From: Gammaproteobacteria bacterium
GTDB taxonomy: Bacteria; Pseudomonadota; Gammaproteobacteria; UBA9214
Assembly: GCA_020027635.1 (NCBI GenBank)
Contig: JAHKKL010000059.1
Coordinates: 1 to 8,362, forward strand
DNA length: 8,362 nt
Direction: 5' to 3'
Shown piece after piece: positions 1-7,763 of the stretch; the first letter of the stretch is position 1, and every line of letters starts with the position of its first letter. Position numbers and translations under genes: made by a program. A model generated the notes under the pieces. The model worked only from the letters and a program-made list of their open reading frames with translations, was not told where the DNA came from and did no database searches.

Positions 1-4
1 TCGC

Positions 5-2683
5 ATGGCGGGCGGCACTGGCGTTGTTCTCTGGCCGTTGCAGGTACAGGCCGACAGCCCGGTGGGAGGCAAGGCTCATGCGCTCGCCGAACTGACGCGG
101 GCGGGGTTGCCAGTGCCCGAGTGGTTTGTGATCCTGCCCCGCGCCTTCGATGCCAGCCTGCCTCCCGCCGGCACAGGCGCTCTCGCCGCCGCCGCAACGG
201 CGCCGGCGATGCAGGCTGCCATCGCCTCGCTGGCGCCGGAAGCGGAAGCGCGCCGCGAGATCGAGGCGGCCTGCGCCAGGCTGTCCGGGAATGACACCGT
301 CTTCGCGGTGCGTTCCTCCGCCCTGGAGGAGGACAGCGCGGCACACTCCTTCGCCGGGCAACTGGAGAGCTTTCTCCATGTCAGCCGTGAGGCGGTTGCC
401 GAACGGGTAGCGGATGTGTGGCGCTCGGGCTTCAGTGAACGCATCGTCGCCTACCGGCGGCAGGCGGGCCTGAAGTCCCTGCCGGACGCGCCCGCCGTCG
501 TGGTGCAGCGCATGGTGGCGGGGGATGTCTCCGGCGTGGCGTTCAGCGCGGACCCGGTTAGCGGCCGGCGGGGTGTGGCGGTGGTAACGGGCCTGCCCGG
601 TCTGGGCAGTGCCCTGGTATCCGGCGAGGCCACTGGTGACACCTGGCGCGTGGCACGGGATGGCCACATCCTGGAGCGCGCGATCGCGGCCAAAACCGTG
701 ACCCACCGGCCGGACTCTGCCAGCCAAGAAGGCACCCGGACCGTGCTGTTACCTCCGGATGAGGCCCTGACACCCTGTCTGGACGACCACCAGGTCCAAC
801 AGGTCGCCCGGCTGGCGCTGCAGGCGGAGCGCCACTTCGGTCGCCCCCAGGACATCGAGTGGACCCTCGCCGGGGGAGATCTCCATCTCCTGCAAAGCCG
901 CCCCATCACGGGTCTGGAGAACCGCGCGGATCCGGATGGACAACGCGCGATCTGGGACAACGCCAATATCATCGAAAGCTACAGCGGCATCACCACACCC
1001 CTGACCTTTTCGTTCGCGCGCCGCGCCTATGAATACGTCTATCGCGAGTTCTGCCGACTGATGCGCCTGCCCCAGGCGCAGATCGATGAACGCAGCGACA
1101 TGTTCTGCTGCATGCTGGGACTGATCCGCGGCAGGGTCTACTACAACCTGTTCAACTGGTACCGGCTGGTGGCCATCCTGCCGGGCTACCGCTTCAACCG
1201 TCGTTTCATGGAACAGATGATGGGCGTGCGCGAAAGCCTCGGTGATGAACTGGCGGCGGGTGTCGCCAAGACCGGGACCGGTGATCGCCTGCGCGATGCC
1301 CTGCGCCTCGCGGCCACATTGTGGGGGCTGTTAATCGCCTATCTCGGTCTCAAGCGGCGCGTGCGGCATTTTTATCAACGTCTGGACGAGGCCCTGGGAC
1401 GGGAGCAGCCGGACCTCTCCCGCCTGCGGCCCGACGAACTGGTGGCTTATTACCGTCGGTTGGAGCGGCAATTGCTGACGCATTGGGACGCGCCGATCGT
1501 CAATGATTTCGCCACCATGTTTTTTTACGGCGTGCTGCGCCGTCTGACCCGAGGCTGGATCGCGGATGCGGCCGGCACCCTGCAAAACGACCTGCTGTCC
1601 GCCGATCAGGGCATGGTGAGCGCCGAACCGGCCCGGCGGGTACGGCGCATGGCCGAAATCGCGGCGACCTCGCCCGGGCTGGTTCAAACTCTCTGCGACG
1701 CCGAACCGGGGCAGCTCCCCGCGTTGTCGCAGGAATACCCCGAACTCTCGCGCGAACTCGGCGACTACCTGGAGCGCTTCGGCGAACGCTGCATGGATGA
1801 GCTCAAGCTGGAAAGCCCGACGCTGCACGATGACCCCTCGCCTTTGTTGCGGGCCATCGGACAGTACGCGCTCGGCATCCGCTCGGGGCGGCCACAGACG
1901 GCGCCGGAGGCGGAAACCAGCCTGCGCCGGCAGGCGGAAGCGCGGGTAAAAACCGCCCTGAGAAGACACCCCCTGCGCCGCCTGATCTTTAACTGGGTAC
2001 TCGCCAACACCCGGTCCCGGGTACGTGACCGGGAGAACCTGCGTTTCGAGCGCACCCGCGTGTTCGGCCGGGCGCGCCTGATCGCCGTGGAGCTGGGCAA
2101 GCGCCTCGCCGCCCTCGACTGCCTGGCGCAAGCCCGCGACGTGTTCTATCTGGAGTGGGACGAGATCCTGGGTTTCGTGGAAGGCCGCGCCACCACCACC
2201 GACCTCGCCGGGCTGGTGGGGCTGCGGCGCCGTGAATTCGACGCGCACGCCCGCGTACCCGCCCCGGCCGAACGCTTCGAAACCCGCGGCGTGGTGTATC
2301 GCGGCCACAGCTTCAGTTCCGGGCAGACGGCTCCATTGCCCGAGGGCGACCGTTGCACGGGCACCGGCTGTTGTCCGGGCATCGTGCGCGGCCCGGTATG
2401 CGTGATCCGCGACCCGCGACACGCCAGGGTCAGGCAGGGCGAGATCATCGTCGCCGAACGCACCGACCCCGGCTGGGTGATGGTGTTCCCCGCCGCCTCT
2501 GGCCTGCTGGTGGAGCGTGGCAGCCTGCTTTCCCATTCCGCCATCGTCGCCCGCGAACTGGGCCTGCCCACCATCGTCGCCCTTCCTGACCTGACTCGCT
2601 GGCTGAAGGACGGCGACTGGGTGGAAATGGATGGCGCCACCGGTACCGTGGTGCGCCTGCCGCCACCCGATGCGCCATCATGA
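5..2683 (+). CDS. PEP-synthase-like dikinase (rifampin phosphotransferase-type architecture), substrate unknown
   Basis: This 892-residue protein belongs to the PEP-utilising dikinase superfamily, whose members use ATP to phosphorylate a swivelling histidine and then a substrate, releasing AMP and phosphate. An N-terminal ATP-grasp domain (about 15-305) shows VGGKAHALAEL (20-30), VRSSALEED (102-110), the GDVSGVAFSADP stretch (to 183) and DIEW...LLQSRPI (283-301), matching the usual nucleotide-binding Lys, Arg, Glu and Gln/Arg positions. A long, mostly helical middle region (about 310-785) follows. The C-terminal mobile domain (about 786-892) carries the phospho-histidine His844 in LLSHSAIVARELGLPT. 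The PEP/pyruvate-binding barrel of true PEP synthase is absent, so the layout and length match rifampin phosphotransferase, where the middle region binds the acceptor. Antibiotic inactivation is possible, but the lipid-enzyme neighbours argue for a biosynthetic acceptor (inference). The frame stays open upstream of the ATG at 5, so a start before the window cannot be excluded, although the family's first motif lies suitably close to this ATG. Confidence 0.9.
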   Translation: MAGGTGVVLWPLQVQADSPVGGKAHALAELTRAGLPVPEWFVILPRAFDASLPPAGTGALAAAATAPAMQAAIASLAPEAEARREIEAACARLSGNDTVFAVRSSALEEDSAAHSFAGQLESFLHVSREAVAERVADVWRSGFSERIVAYRRQAGLKSLPDAPAVVVQRMVAGDVSGVAFSADPVSGRRGVAVVTGLPGLGSALVSGEATGDTWRVARDGHILERAIAAKTVTHRPDSASQEGTRTVLLPPDEALTPCLDDHQVQQVARLALQAERHFGRPQDIEWTLAGGDLHLLQSRPITGLENRADPDGQRAIWDNANIIESYSGITTPLTFSFARRAYEYVYREFCRLMRLPQAQIDERSDMFCCMLGLIRGRVYYNLFNWYRLVAILPGYRFNRRFMEQMMGVRESLGDELAAGVAKTGTGDRLRDALRLAATLWGLLIAYLGLKRRVRHFYQRLDEALGREQPDLSRLRPDELVAYYRRLERQLLTHWDAPIVNDFATMFFYGVLRRLTRGWIADAAGTLQNDLLSADQGMVSAEPARRVRRMAEIAATSPGLVQTLCDAEPGQLPALSQEYPELSRELGDYLERFGERCMDELKLESPTLHDDPSPLLRAIGQYALGIRSGRPQTAPEAETSLRRQAEARVKTALRRHPLRRLIFNWVLANTRSRVRDRENLRFERTRVFGRARLIAVELGKRLAALDCLAQARDVFYLEWDEILGFVEGRATTTDLAGLVGLRRREFDAHARVPAPAERFETRGVVYRGHSFSSGQTAPLPEGDRCTGTGCCPGIVRGPVCVIRDPRHARVRQGEIIVAERTDPGWVMVFPAASGLLVERGSLLSHSAIVARELGLPTIVALPDLTRWLKDGDWVEMDGATGTVVRLPPPDAPS

Positions 2684-3786
2684 CCGTCGGTGCTCGCGCT
2701 GTCAGTTGCATGGCGAACCCGTCCATCATCCGCTACGCCCAGTGCTGGGAAGACGCGGACGTCATGCTGGAGGCGCTGGATGTGCAACCGGGCGATGTGT
2801 GTCTATCCATCGCCTCCGGCGGCGAGAACACCCTTTCGCTGCTCGCGCGCCGGCCGGCCAGGGTAATCGCCTTGGACCCCTCTCCCGCCCAGATCGCCTG
2901 CCTGGAGATCAAGTGCGCCGCGTTCCGCCGGCTCGATCACGCCCGGCTGCTCGAACTGCTGGGCGCGCGCCAGAGCGACCGCCGCCTCACCCACTACCAG
3001 GATCTGCGCTCCAGCCTCACCCCGGCCACCCGTGATTTCTGGGACCGACGCCTGCCGGCCGTCGCCGCCGGCATCGGCTCGGCGGGGAGGTTCGAAAACT
3101 ATTTTGCCCTGTTCCGCCGCTATGTCCTCCCCCTCATCCATCGCCGCGCGGAGATCGAGGACCTCTTCAGACCCAAAAATCTCGCGGCGCGTGAACGGTA
3201 CTACCACGAGGTCTGGGACAACCGGCGCTGGCGCTGGCTGCTGCGTCTGTTCCTCTCGCGGCCTGTCATGGGTTGGCTGGGCCGTGATCCTGCATTTTTC
3301 CGCTATGCACAAGGACAGATGGCCGACGCTGCCCTGGCCCGGGCGAAACATGTCCTGACTGCACTGGATCCGTCACGGAACCCTTATTTCCAGTGGATCG
3401 CCTTCGGTCATCACGCCAGCGCCCTGCCCCATGCCTTGCGGCCGGAGAATTTCGAGATCATCCGTGATCATCTGGACCGCCTGGAATGGCGCCTCGCATC
3501 GCTCGAGTCCACCCTCTCCGAAACCGGGGACGCCTGCATCGACCGCTTCAACCTGTCAGATATATTCGAATACCTGTCCGAAAGCGCCACCGAGTCGGCC
3601 TTCGATCAAATCGCCCGCGCGGGCCGCAGCGGCGGACGCATCGCCTACTGGAACATGATGGTGCCGCGCGCCTGCCCCGAACGACTGGCGCAAAGGCTTC
3701 ACCCCCTCAACGACCTCGCCGAACGGCTGTTGCCGGAGAACAAGGCCGCCTTCTACGGCGCCTTCCACATCGAGGCGCTGACATGA
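2680..3786 (+). CDS. DUF3419 / BtaA-like S-adenosylmethionine:diacylglycerol 3-amino-3-carboxypropyltransferase
   Basis: This 368-residue protein resembles the DUF3419 family, whose characterised member BtaA moves the 3-amino-3-carboxypropyl group of S-adenosylmethionine onto diacylglycerol, the first step of betaine-lipid synthesis. Visible family marks are IRYAQCWEDADVMLEAL (17-33), a Rossmann-type SAM loop LSIASGGENTLSLL (42-55), the acidic strand end VIALDPSPAQ (62-71) and a late NLSDIFEYL (291-299) followed by a GGRIAYWN strand (318-325). The central part is rich in Arg, Trp and aromatic residues, as is usual for the family. The start overlaps the previous stop by ATGA; no clear ribosome site precedes it, so re-initiation is likely. 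Met11 at 2710 is an alternative start just before the conserved region. No BtaB-like N-methyltransferase is adjacent, so a trimethylated betaine lipid need not be the product. The acceptor is unknown; family assignment is firm, exact reaction is inferred. Confidence 0.85.
   Translation: MTVGARAVSCMANPSIIRYAQCWEDADVMLEALDVQPGDVCLSIASGGENTLSLLARRPARVIALDPSPAQIACLEIKCAAFRRLDHARLLELLGARQSDRRLTHYQDLRSSLTPATRDFWDRRLPAVAAGIGSAGRFENYFALFRRYVLPLIHRRAEIEDLFRPKNLAARERYYHEVWDNRRWRWLLRLFLSRPVMGWLGRDPAFFRYAQGQMADAALARAKHVLTALDPSRNPYFQWIAFGHHASALPHALRPENFEIIRDHLDRLEWRLASLESTLSETGDACIDRFNLSDIFEYLSESATESAFDQIARAGRSGGRIAYWNMMVPRACPERLAQRLHPLNDLAERLLPENKAAFYGAFHIEALT
3772..3775 (+). promoter_or_regulatory. Ribosome binding site supporting the membrane-protein start
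   Basis: GAGG lies seven bases before the ATG at 3783, inside the end of the transferase gene. It supports the 3783 start over the ATG at 3798 and over the long upstream extension of the same frame, which would run through coding sequence of the preceding gene. Confidence 0.5.
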
Positions 3787-5135
3787 TGCCCCTTGACATG
3801 AATCCCTGGTTCACGACCCCTGCCTTGATGGCAGGCATGCTGCTGCTGTTCGCCGTCCTGCGCACCTGGCAATTGCTGACCCACCCCCACCCCGAGCTGG
3901 TGCGCAAGCTCTTCCATCTGGGGGGCGGCCTGCTCGCCCTGCCCCTGCCCTGGCTGTTTTCCAGCCCCTTGCCGGTGGTGATCCTTGGCGTATCGAGCCT
4001 TGTCCTGTTTACCCTGCTGCGCACCATACCTGCCCTGCAGGCCGGGCCTGGACAGGTACTGGCGGGGGTGCAGCGCAACACGGTGGGCGAATTCTGTTTT
4101 ATCCTGAGTCTGATGTTGCTGTTCCTGCTGGCGCGGGAGTCACCGCTGCTCTACGGCGTGCCACTGCTCGTACTGGCCGTTGCCGATACCTTCGCCGCCC
4201 TGGTCGGCAAGGAATACGGGAAGCAGCGCTACAACGACCGGGGTGGCGGCAAAAGCGTGGAGGGGTCAGTCGCCTTTTTCTTCGCGGCCTTCTTCTGCGT
4301 CCACGTCCCGGTGCTGCTGTTCACCGACACCCCCCGCCTCGAGAGCCTGCTGATCGGCGTCAATATCGGCATCATGGTCATGATGGCCGAAGCCGCCGCC
4401 TGGTGGGGGCTGGATAACCTCATCATCCCCCTCTTCAGCTATCTGCTGCTCAGGTCCTTTCTCCACCTGGATGCGCTGGAGCTGGTCCAGCACCTGACCT
4501 GCCTCATCGGACTGTCGCTGTTCATCCGCTTCTGGCGCAAGCGCACGACCCTCGCCGACGATGCCCTGTTCGGCGCCGCCCTCTGGGGATACCTGGCATG
4601 GGCCATCGCCGACTGGCGCTGGGTAGTCCCGTCGATCATCGTCATCATCCTGTACACGTCCGTGACGAGCCGCACTCCCAGTGACTATCTGCGGCTGTTC
4701 AATTTCCCGGTGGCGCTCGCCAACCTGTTCGGCGGCATCATCTGGCTGCTCCTGTTCTGGCACTACCAGGACCCCAGACTCTTCGGGGCATACGCCGCCG
4801 TGTTCGGTTCGGATCTGTCCATCATCGCCCTGGTACGCCATCGGCGCGCCCGGCCCGCTTCCTCCCTGACGGACGGCATCCTCTGGAGTACCGGCAAAGG
4901 GATCCTGCTCCTGATCCCGTCCATCCTGCTCTTCCAGGGCCTTACCACCGCCGCACTGGCGAGTCTCGCCGCCGCCGCCCTGGCCGTGGCTGCCGCCACC
5001 GTCCTGTTCGCCGTAATCCAGCCGCACCTGGAGCGTTTTCCGGTCGACACCCTGCGCTGGCTGCGCCAGGCCATCGTCACCACGTTGACTTCAGTGCTGG
5101 CACTGGCACCCGCTCTCCTCCCGGCCGGCATGTAA
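3783..5135 (+). CDS. Polytopic membrane protein: phytol/dolichol kinase-like N-terminal half plus unknown C-terminal membrane domain
   Basis: I chose the ATG at 3783, which overlaps the previous stop (ATGATG) and has GAGG seven bases upstream, giving 450 residues; the frame is open further upstream but there overlaps the transferase gene. ATGs at 3786 and 3798 are close alternatives. The first ~230 residues match the CTP-dependent polyprenol kinase / phosphatidate cytidylyltransferase superfamily: HPELVRKLFHLGGGL (36-50), AVADTFAALVGKEYGKQRY (132-150), GGGKSVEGSVAFF (154-166) and GLDNLIIPL (209-217), embedded in several hydrophobic helices. Phytol kinase VTE5 and dolichol kinase phosphorylate a prenyl alcohol with CTP; cytidylyltransferases make CDP-lipids, and sequence alone does not separate these. 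Residues ~255-450 form a second block of about five or six membrane helices with a short basic loop (VRHRRARP, 351-358) that I cannot assign. Typical relatives stop at 220-300 residues, so this is an extended or fused form acting in the inner membrane on a lipid alcohol or phospholipid (inference). Confidence 0.8.
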   Translation: MMPLDMNPWFTTPALMAGMLLLFAVLRTWQLLTHPHPELVRKLFHLGGGLLALPLPWLFSSPLPVVILGVSSLVLFTLLRTIPALQAGPGQVLAGVQRNTVGEFCFILSLMLLFLLARESPLLYGVPLLVLAVADTFAALVGKEYGKQRYNDRGGGKSVEGSVAFFFAAFFCVHVPVLLFTDTPRLESLLIGVNIGIMVMMAEAAAWWGLDNLIIPLFSYLLLRSFLHLDALELVQHLTCLIGLSLFIRFWRKRTTLADDALFGAALWGYLAWAIADWRWVVPSIIVIILYTSVTSRTPSDYLRLFNFPVALANLFGGIIWLLLFWHYQDPRLFGAYAAVFGSDLSIIALVRHRRARPASSLTDGILWSTGKGILLLIPSILLFQGLTTAALASLAAAALAVAAATVLFAVIQPHLERFPVDTLRWLRQAIVTTLTSVLALAPALLPAGM

Positions 5136-5141
5136 CGCTCC

Positions 5142-6125
5142 ATGACCGTCATTAGCACCACAGAGCACGCCGACCTCGACCGCTTCTGCAGCCTCAAGGG
5201 ATACGCGGACCTTAGTCCGGAGATGGTCAGGCAGCATGCTCCGGATGCCGTGCTCATGACGTCACGCGATGGCCAACTGCAGGGGCGGTCATCGCTCTGG
5301 TGGCGGCATCTCCCTGAATATACCGGCGAGCGCCTGGGCTTCATCGGGCACTACGCCGTGCGTGACAGTGTCTCGGCGGCCGAGATCCTGGCCGGGTCCT
5401 GCCGGGCGCTTGCCGTCCAGGGCTGCACCCTGGCGGTCGGACCCATTGACGGCAATACCTGGCGACGCTATCGGCTCATCACGCAGCGCGGCCTGGAACC
5501 CCCTTTCTTCCTGGAACCCGATAATCCGGATGACTGGCCCGGACATTTCGAGTCGGCGGGTTTTCATGCCTTCGCCCGGTATTACTCCTCCATCAACGAG
5601 GACAACGCCCGCTGCAAGGACCGAAGCAATGTGATGAACGACCTGGAAAAAGCAGGCTATGCGTTGCGACCCCTCGCAACCCGCGACGTTGAGACGGATC
5701 TCAGCCGGCTCTGGCAACTCTCCAGCGCGGCATTTAAGGACAATCTCCTGTACACCCCCATCACCGAGAGTGAATTTCACCGGATCTATGCACCTTTGCT
5801 GACCCGGATCAAACCGGAGCTGGTGCTCATCATGGAACAGGACGCTACCCCGGTCGCCTTCTGCCTGGCGTTGCCGGATCTGCTGCGGGCCGGGCGGGGC
5901 CACCCCGTCGACACGGTCATCGTCAAAAGCATCGCCGTACGGGAATCCCACCGCGGCAAGGGTCTGGCGGCGCTGCTGCTGTCACGGATCAACCGCACCG
6001 CGCGCGCGCTCGGCATGCACCGTACGATCCATGCCCTCATGCATGAAGACAATCCTTCCCGGCGGCTGGATAGCGACGTGATGCGGGATTTCCGGCGCTA
6101 CACGCTGTACGCAAGATCTCTGTGA
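5142..6125 (+). CDS. GNAT-family N-acyltransferase with N-terminal extension (probable tandem GNAT fold)
   Basis: This 327-residue protein has a C-terminal GNAT domain (about 172-327). The acyl-CoA pyrophosphate-binding motif is SIAVRESHRGKGLA (263-276), fitting R-x-x-G-x-G/A, preceded by a beta strand pair PELVLIMEQDATPVAFCLALPD (225-245) and followed by an alpha helix and MHEDNPSRRL (300-309). The tail FRRYTLYARSL closes the fold as in other GNATs. The N-terminal half contains LGFIGHYAVRD (65-75), GPIDGNTWRRYRL (100-112) and FLEPDNP...FESAGF (123-141), a pattern that looks like a second, degenerate GNAT-like unit lacking an acyl-CoA loop. The family transfers acetyl or longer acyl groups to amines. 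In this operon the free amine of an aminocarboxypropyl product is a plausible target (inference). It starts 6 bases after the previous stop without a clear ribosome site. Acyl donor and acceptor cannot be read from the sequence. Confidence 0.8.
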   Translation: MTVISTTEHADLDRFCSLKGYADLSPEMVRQHAPDAVLMTSRDGQLQGRSSLWWRHLPEYTGERLGFIGHYAVRDSVSAAEILAGSCRALAVQGCTLAVGPIDGNTWRRYRLITQRGLEPPFFLEPDNPDDWPGHFESAGFHAFARYYSSINEDNARCKDRSNVMNDLEKAGYALRPLATRDVETDLSRLWQLSSAAFKDNLLYTPITESEFHRIYAPLLTRIKPELVLIMEQDATPVAFCLALPDLLRAGRGHPVDTVIVKSIAVRESHRGKGLAALLLSRINRTARALGMHRTIHALMHEDNPSRRLDSDVMRDFRRYTLYARSL

Positions 6126-7699
6126 ATATCATCGAGCTGCTGGACGATGCCGCCGGCCGCACGCCGGATACCGCGGCGATCATCGACGGGCCGCTGGAGC
6201 GGGAGCGCATAACCACATTTTCGGATCTGCGCAGAGGGTCCAGGCAAATTGCCTCCCTGCTCTCCCGGGCCGGGGTGGGCCCCGGGGACGGCATCGTGAC
6301 CCTGGTTCCCATGTCCGCGCCCCTGTACGCGGTCATCGCGGCGGCATTCAGGCTAGGCGCGGTACCGGTCTTCATCGACCCGGATAACGCCACGACGCAG
6401 CTCGAACGCTGCCACGATGCCTTGCCCCTGAAGGCCTTCGTGGGCAGTCCCATGGCGTGCCTGTTGCGTCTGCTGACGCCGGCGTTGCGCACCATCAAAC
6501 CGGCGTTTGTCACTCATGGCTGGTTTCCGGGTACGACCTCCCTCGGCGTTGCCCGCCGAATGCCTCCCATCGAGCACACGGCCACCCGCCAGGACGATGC
6601 GCCGGCCATGCTCACCTTCACCAGCGGCAGCACCGGCGCCGCCAAAGGGCTGCTGCGCAGCCACCGCCTGCTGCTCTCAACCCAGGAAATCCTCTCGCGC
6701 CACCTGGACCTCAGACCAGGCAGTATCACACTGGCCACCATGCCAAACCTGGTGATGACCAATCTTGGTCATGGAGTAACCAGCTACATTCCCGACGTGG
6801 ATCTGCGCCGTCCGGCAGCAGCCGATCCCGCGCGCATCGCCAGGGCCATCGATCGCTGGGAGATTGAAAGCCTGCTTGCCTCGCCTGCCCTGGTAGAACA
6901 CCTGGCGGATCATTGCCTGACGGCTGGCCGGACCTTGAACTCCCTGCGTGCCGTCTTCACGGGTGGTGCGCCGGTATTCCTTCGGGTACTGGAGAAGTCC
7001 GCCCGGACCAGTCCACAGGCACGCGTGGCCGCGCTCTATGGATCCACGGAGGCGGAACCCATTGCCTTGCTCTCACGTGACGAGATCACACCGGCGGATC
7101 ATGCCGCCATCGCCGAAGGCGCGGGACTCCCGGCGGGCCGGCCTGTTCCCGAGATCAGGCTGCGGATTCTTAAGGATCACTGGGGCCAGCCGTTGGCGAA
7201 CGTTTCCGAAGAGGAAATGAACCGCCGGTCCTTGCCTGCGGGGGCACGGGGCGAGATCGTGGTGAGCGGCCCCCATGTCGCCCCGGGCTATTTGCGGGGG
7301 CAAGGCGAGGCAGAATCGAAATTCCGTGCCGGAGACACGGTATGGCACCGCACCGGTGACTCAGGCTGGCTCGATGATCACCATCGCCTGTGGCTCACGG
7401 GACGCTGCGCCGCTCGCGTGGGAGAACCACCCGGGGCCATTTATCCCCTCATGGTAGAGGCCGCGCTGGCCAGCGACCCCCGCCTCGCCCGTGCGGCTTT
7501 CGTTTCCTATCGTGGCAAACGACTCCTCGTACTGGAGTTGGCACGAAAGGCCGGAGCGGTTGACATGGAAGAGCTGATAAACGCGTTGCCCTGGGCTGGA
7601 ATCGACCGGGTGGTCAGCCTGCCCCGTATCCCACTGGACAGACGACACAACGCGAAAATCGATTACCCGGCGCTGCTCGCCGAACTCGCCGCCCGATGA
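6122..7699 (+). CDS. AMP-forming acyl ligase, OleC (beta-lactone synthetase)-like
   Basis: This 525-residue member of the ANL superfamily activates a carboxylate as an acyl-adenylate. Motifs in order: the P-loop TFTSGSTGAAKG (165-176), YGSTEAEP (306-313), GEIVVSGPHVAPGY (377-390), HRTGDSGWLDDH (409-420) with LTGR (425-428), and the C-terminal lysine Lys512 in RHNAKID (508-514). Several stretches look specifically OleC-like: FRLGAVPVFIDP (76-87), GVTSYIPDVDLRRP (218-231), VFTGGAPV (278-285) and IPLDRRHNAKID near the end. OleC converts beta-hydroxy acids to beta-lactones in long-chain olefin synthesis, and relatives occur in beta-lactone natural-product clusters; OleA, OleB and OleD are not in this window. 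Here it could instead activate another carboxylate, including that of an aminocarboxypropyl group (inference). It begins with GTG overlapping the preceding TGA as GTGA, with no strong ribosome site, implying coupled translation. It is the last gene of the operon. Confidence 0.85.
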   Translation: MNIIELLDDAAGRTPDTAAIIDGPLERERITTFSDLRRGSRQIASLLSRAGVGPGDGIVTLVPMSAPLYAVIAAAFRLGAVPVFIDPDNATTQLERCHDALPLKAFVGSPMACLLRLLTPALRTIKPAFVTHGWFPGTTSLGVARRMPPIEHTATRQDDAPAMLTFTSGSTGAAKGLLRSHRLLLSTQEILSRHLDLRPGSITLATMPNLVMTNLGHGVTSYIPDVDLRRPAAADPARIARAIDRWEIESLLASPALVEHLADHCLTAGRTLNSLRAVFTGGAPVFLRVLEKSARTSPQARVAALYGSTEAEPIALLSRDEITPADHAAIAEGAGLPAGRPVPEIRLRILKDHWGQPLANVSEEEMNRRSLPAGARGEIVVSGPHVAPGYLRGQGEAESKFRAGDTVWHRTGDSGWLDDHHRLWLTGRCAARVGEPPGAIYPLMVEAALASDPRLARAAFVSYRGKRLLVLELARKAGAVDMEELINALPWAGIDRVVSLPRIPLDRRHNAKIDYPALLAELAAR

Positions 7700-7715
7700 G
7701 ACCGGCCGCTTACCC

Positions 7716-7739
7716 GGCGGTGGCCCGCAAGCCACCGCC
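7716..7739 (+). terminator. Hairpin after the operon, probable transcription terminator
   Basis: A perfect 9-base-pair stem, GGCGGTGGC (7716-7724) with GCCACCGCC (7731-7739), and a 6-base loop starts 16 bases after the last stop codon. The following bases (ATCCTGCCTT) contain no real T-run, so intrinsic termination would be weak; the hairpin may instead protect the mRNA 3' end or work with Rho. Confidence 0.5.
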
Positions 7740-7763
7740 ATCCTGCCTTACCGGTTCATGTCA

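Noticed and set aside
1520..1526. Run of seven T in the dikinase gene, a possible slippage site
   Set aside because: The frame reads through intact with family-like sequence on both sides, and there is no sign of an alternative frame product.
1331..2536. Long minus-strand open frame of about 400 codons inside the dikinase gene
   Set aside because: It is antisense to a protein with clear family motifs, is rich in Gly, Gln, His, Arg and Ala with no recognisable domain, and is typical of shadow frames in GC-rich coding DNA.
3486..3782. N-terminal extension of the membrane-protein frame
   Set aside because: It overlaps conserved coding sequence of the transferase, has an Arg/Pro-rich shadow composition, and the ATG at 3783 has both a stop/start overlap and a ribosome site.
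4536..5135. DUF92/VTE6 assignment for the C-terminal half of the membrane protein
   Set aside because: The hydrophobic pattern is compatible, but the characteristic polar motifs of DUF92 are not clearly present, so it is kept only as a hypothesis.
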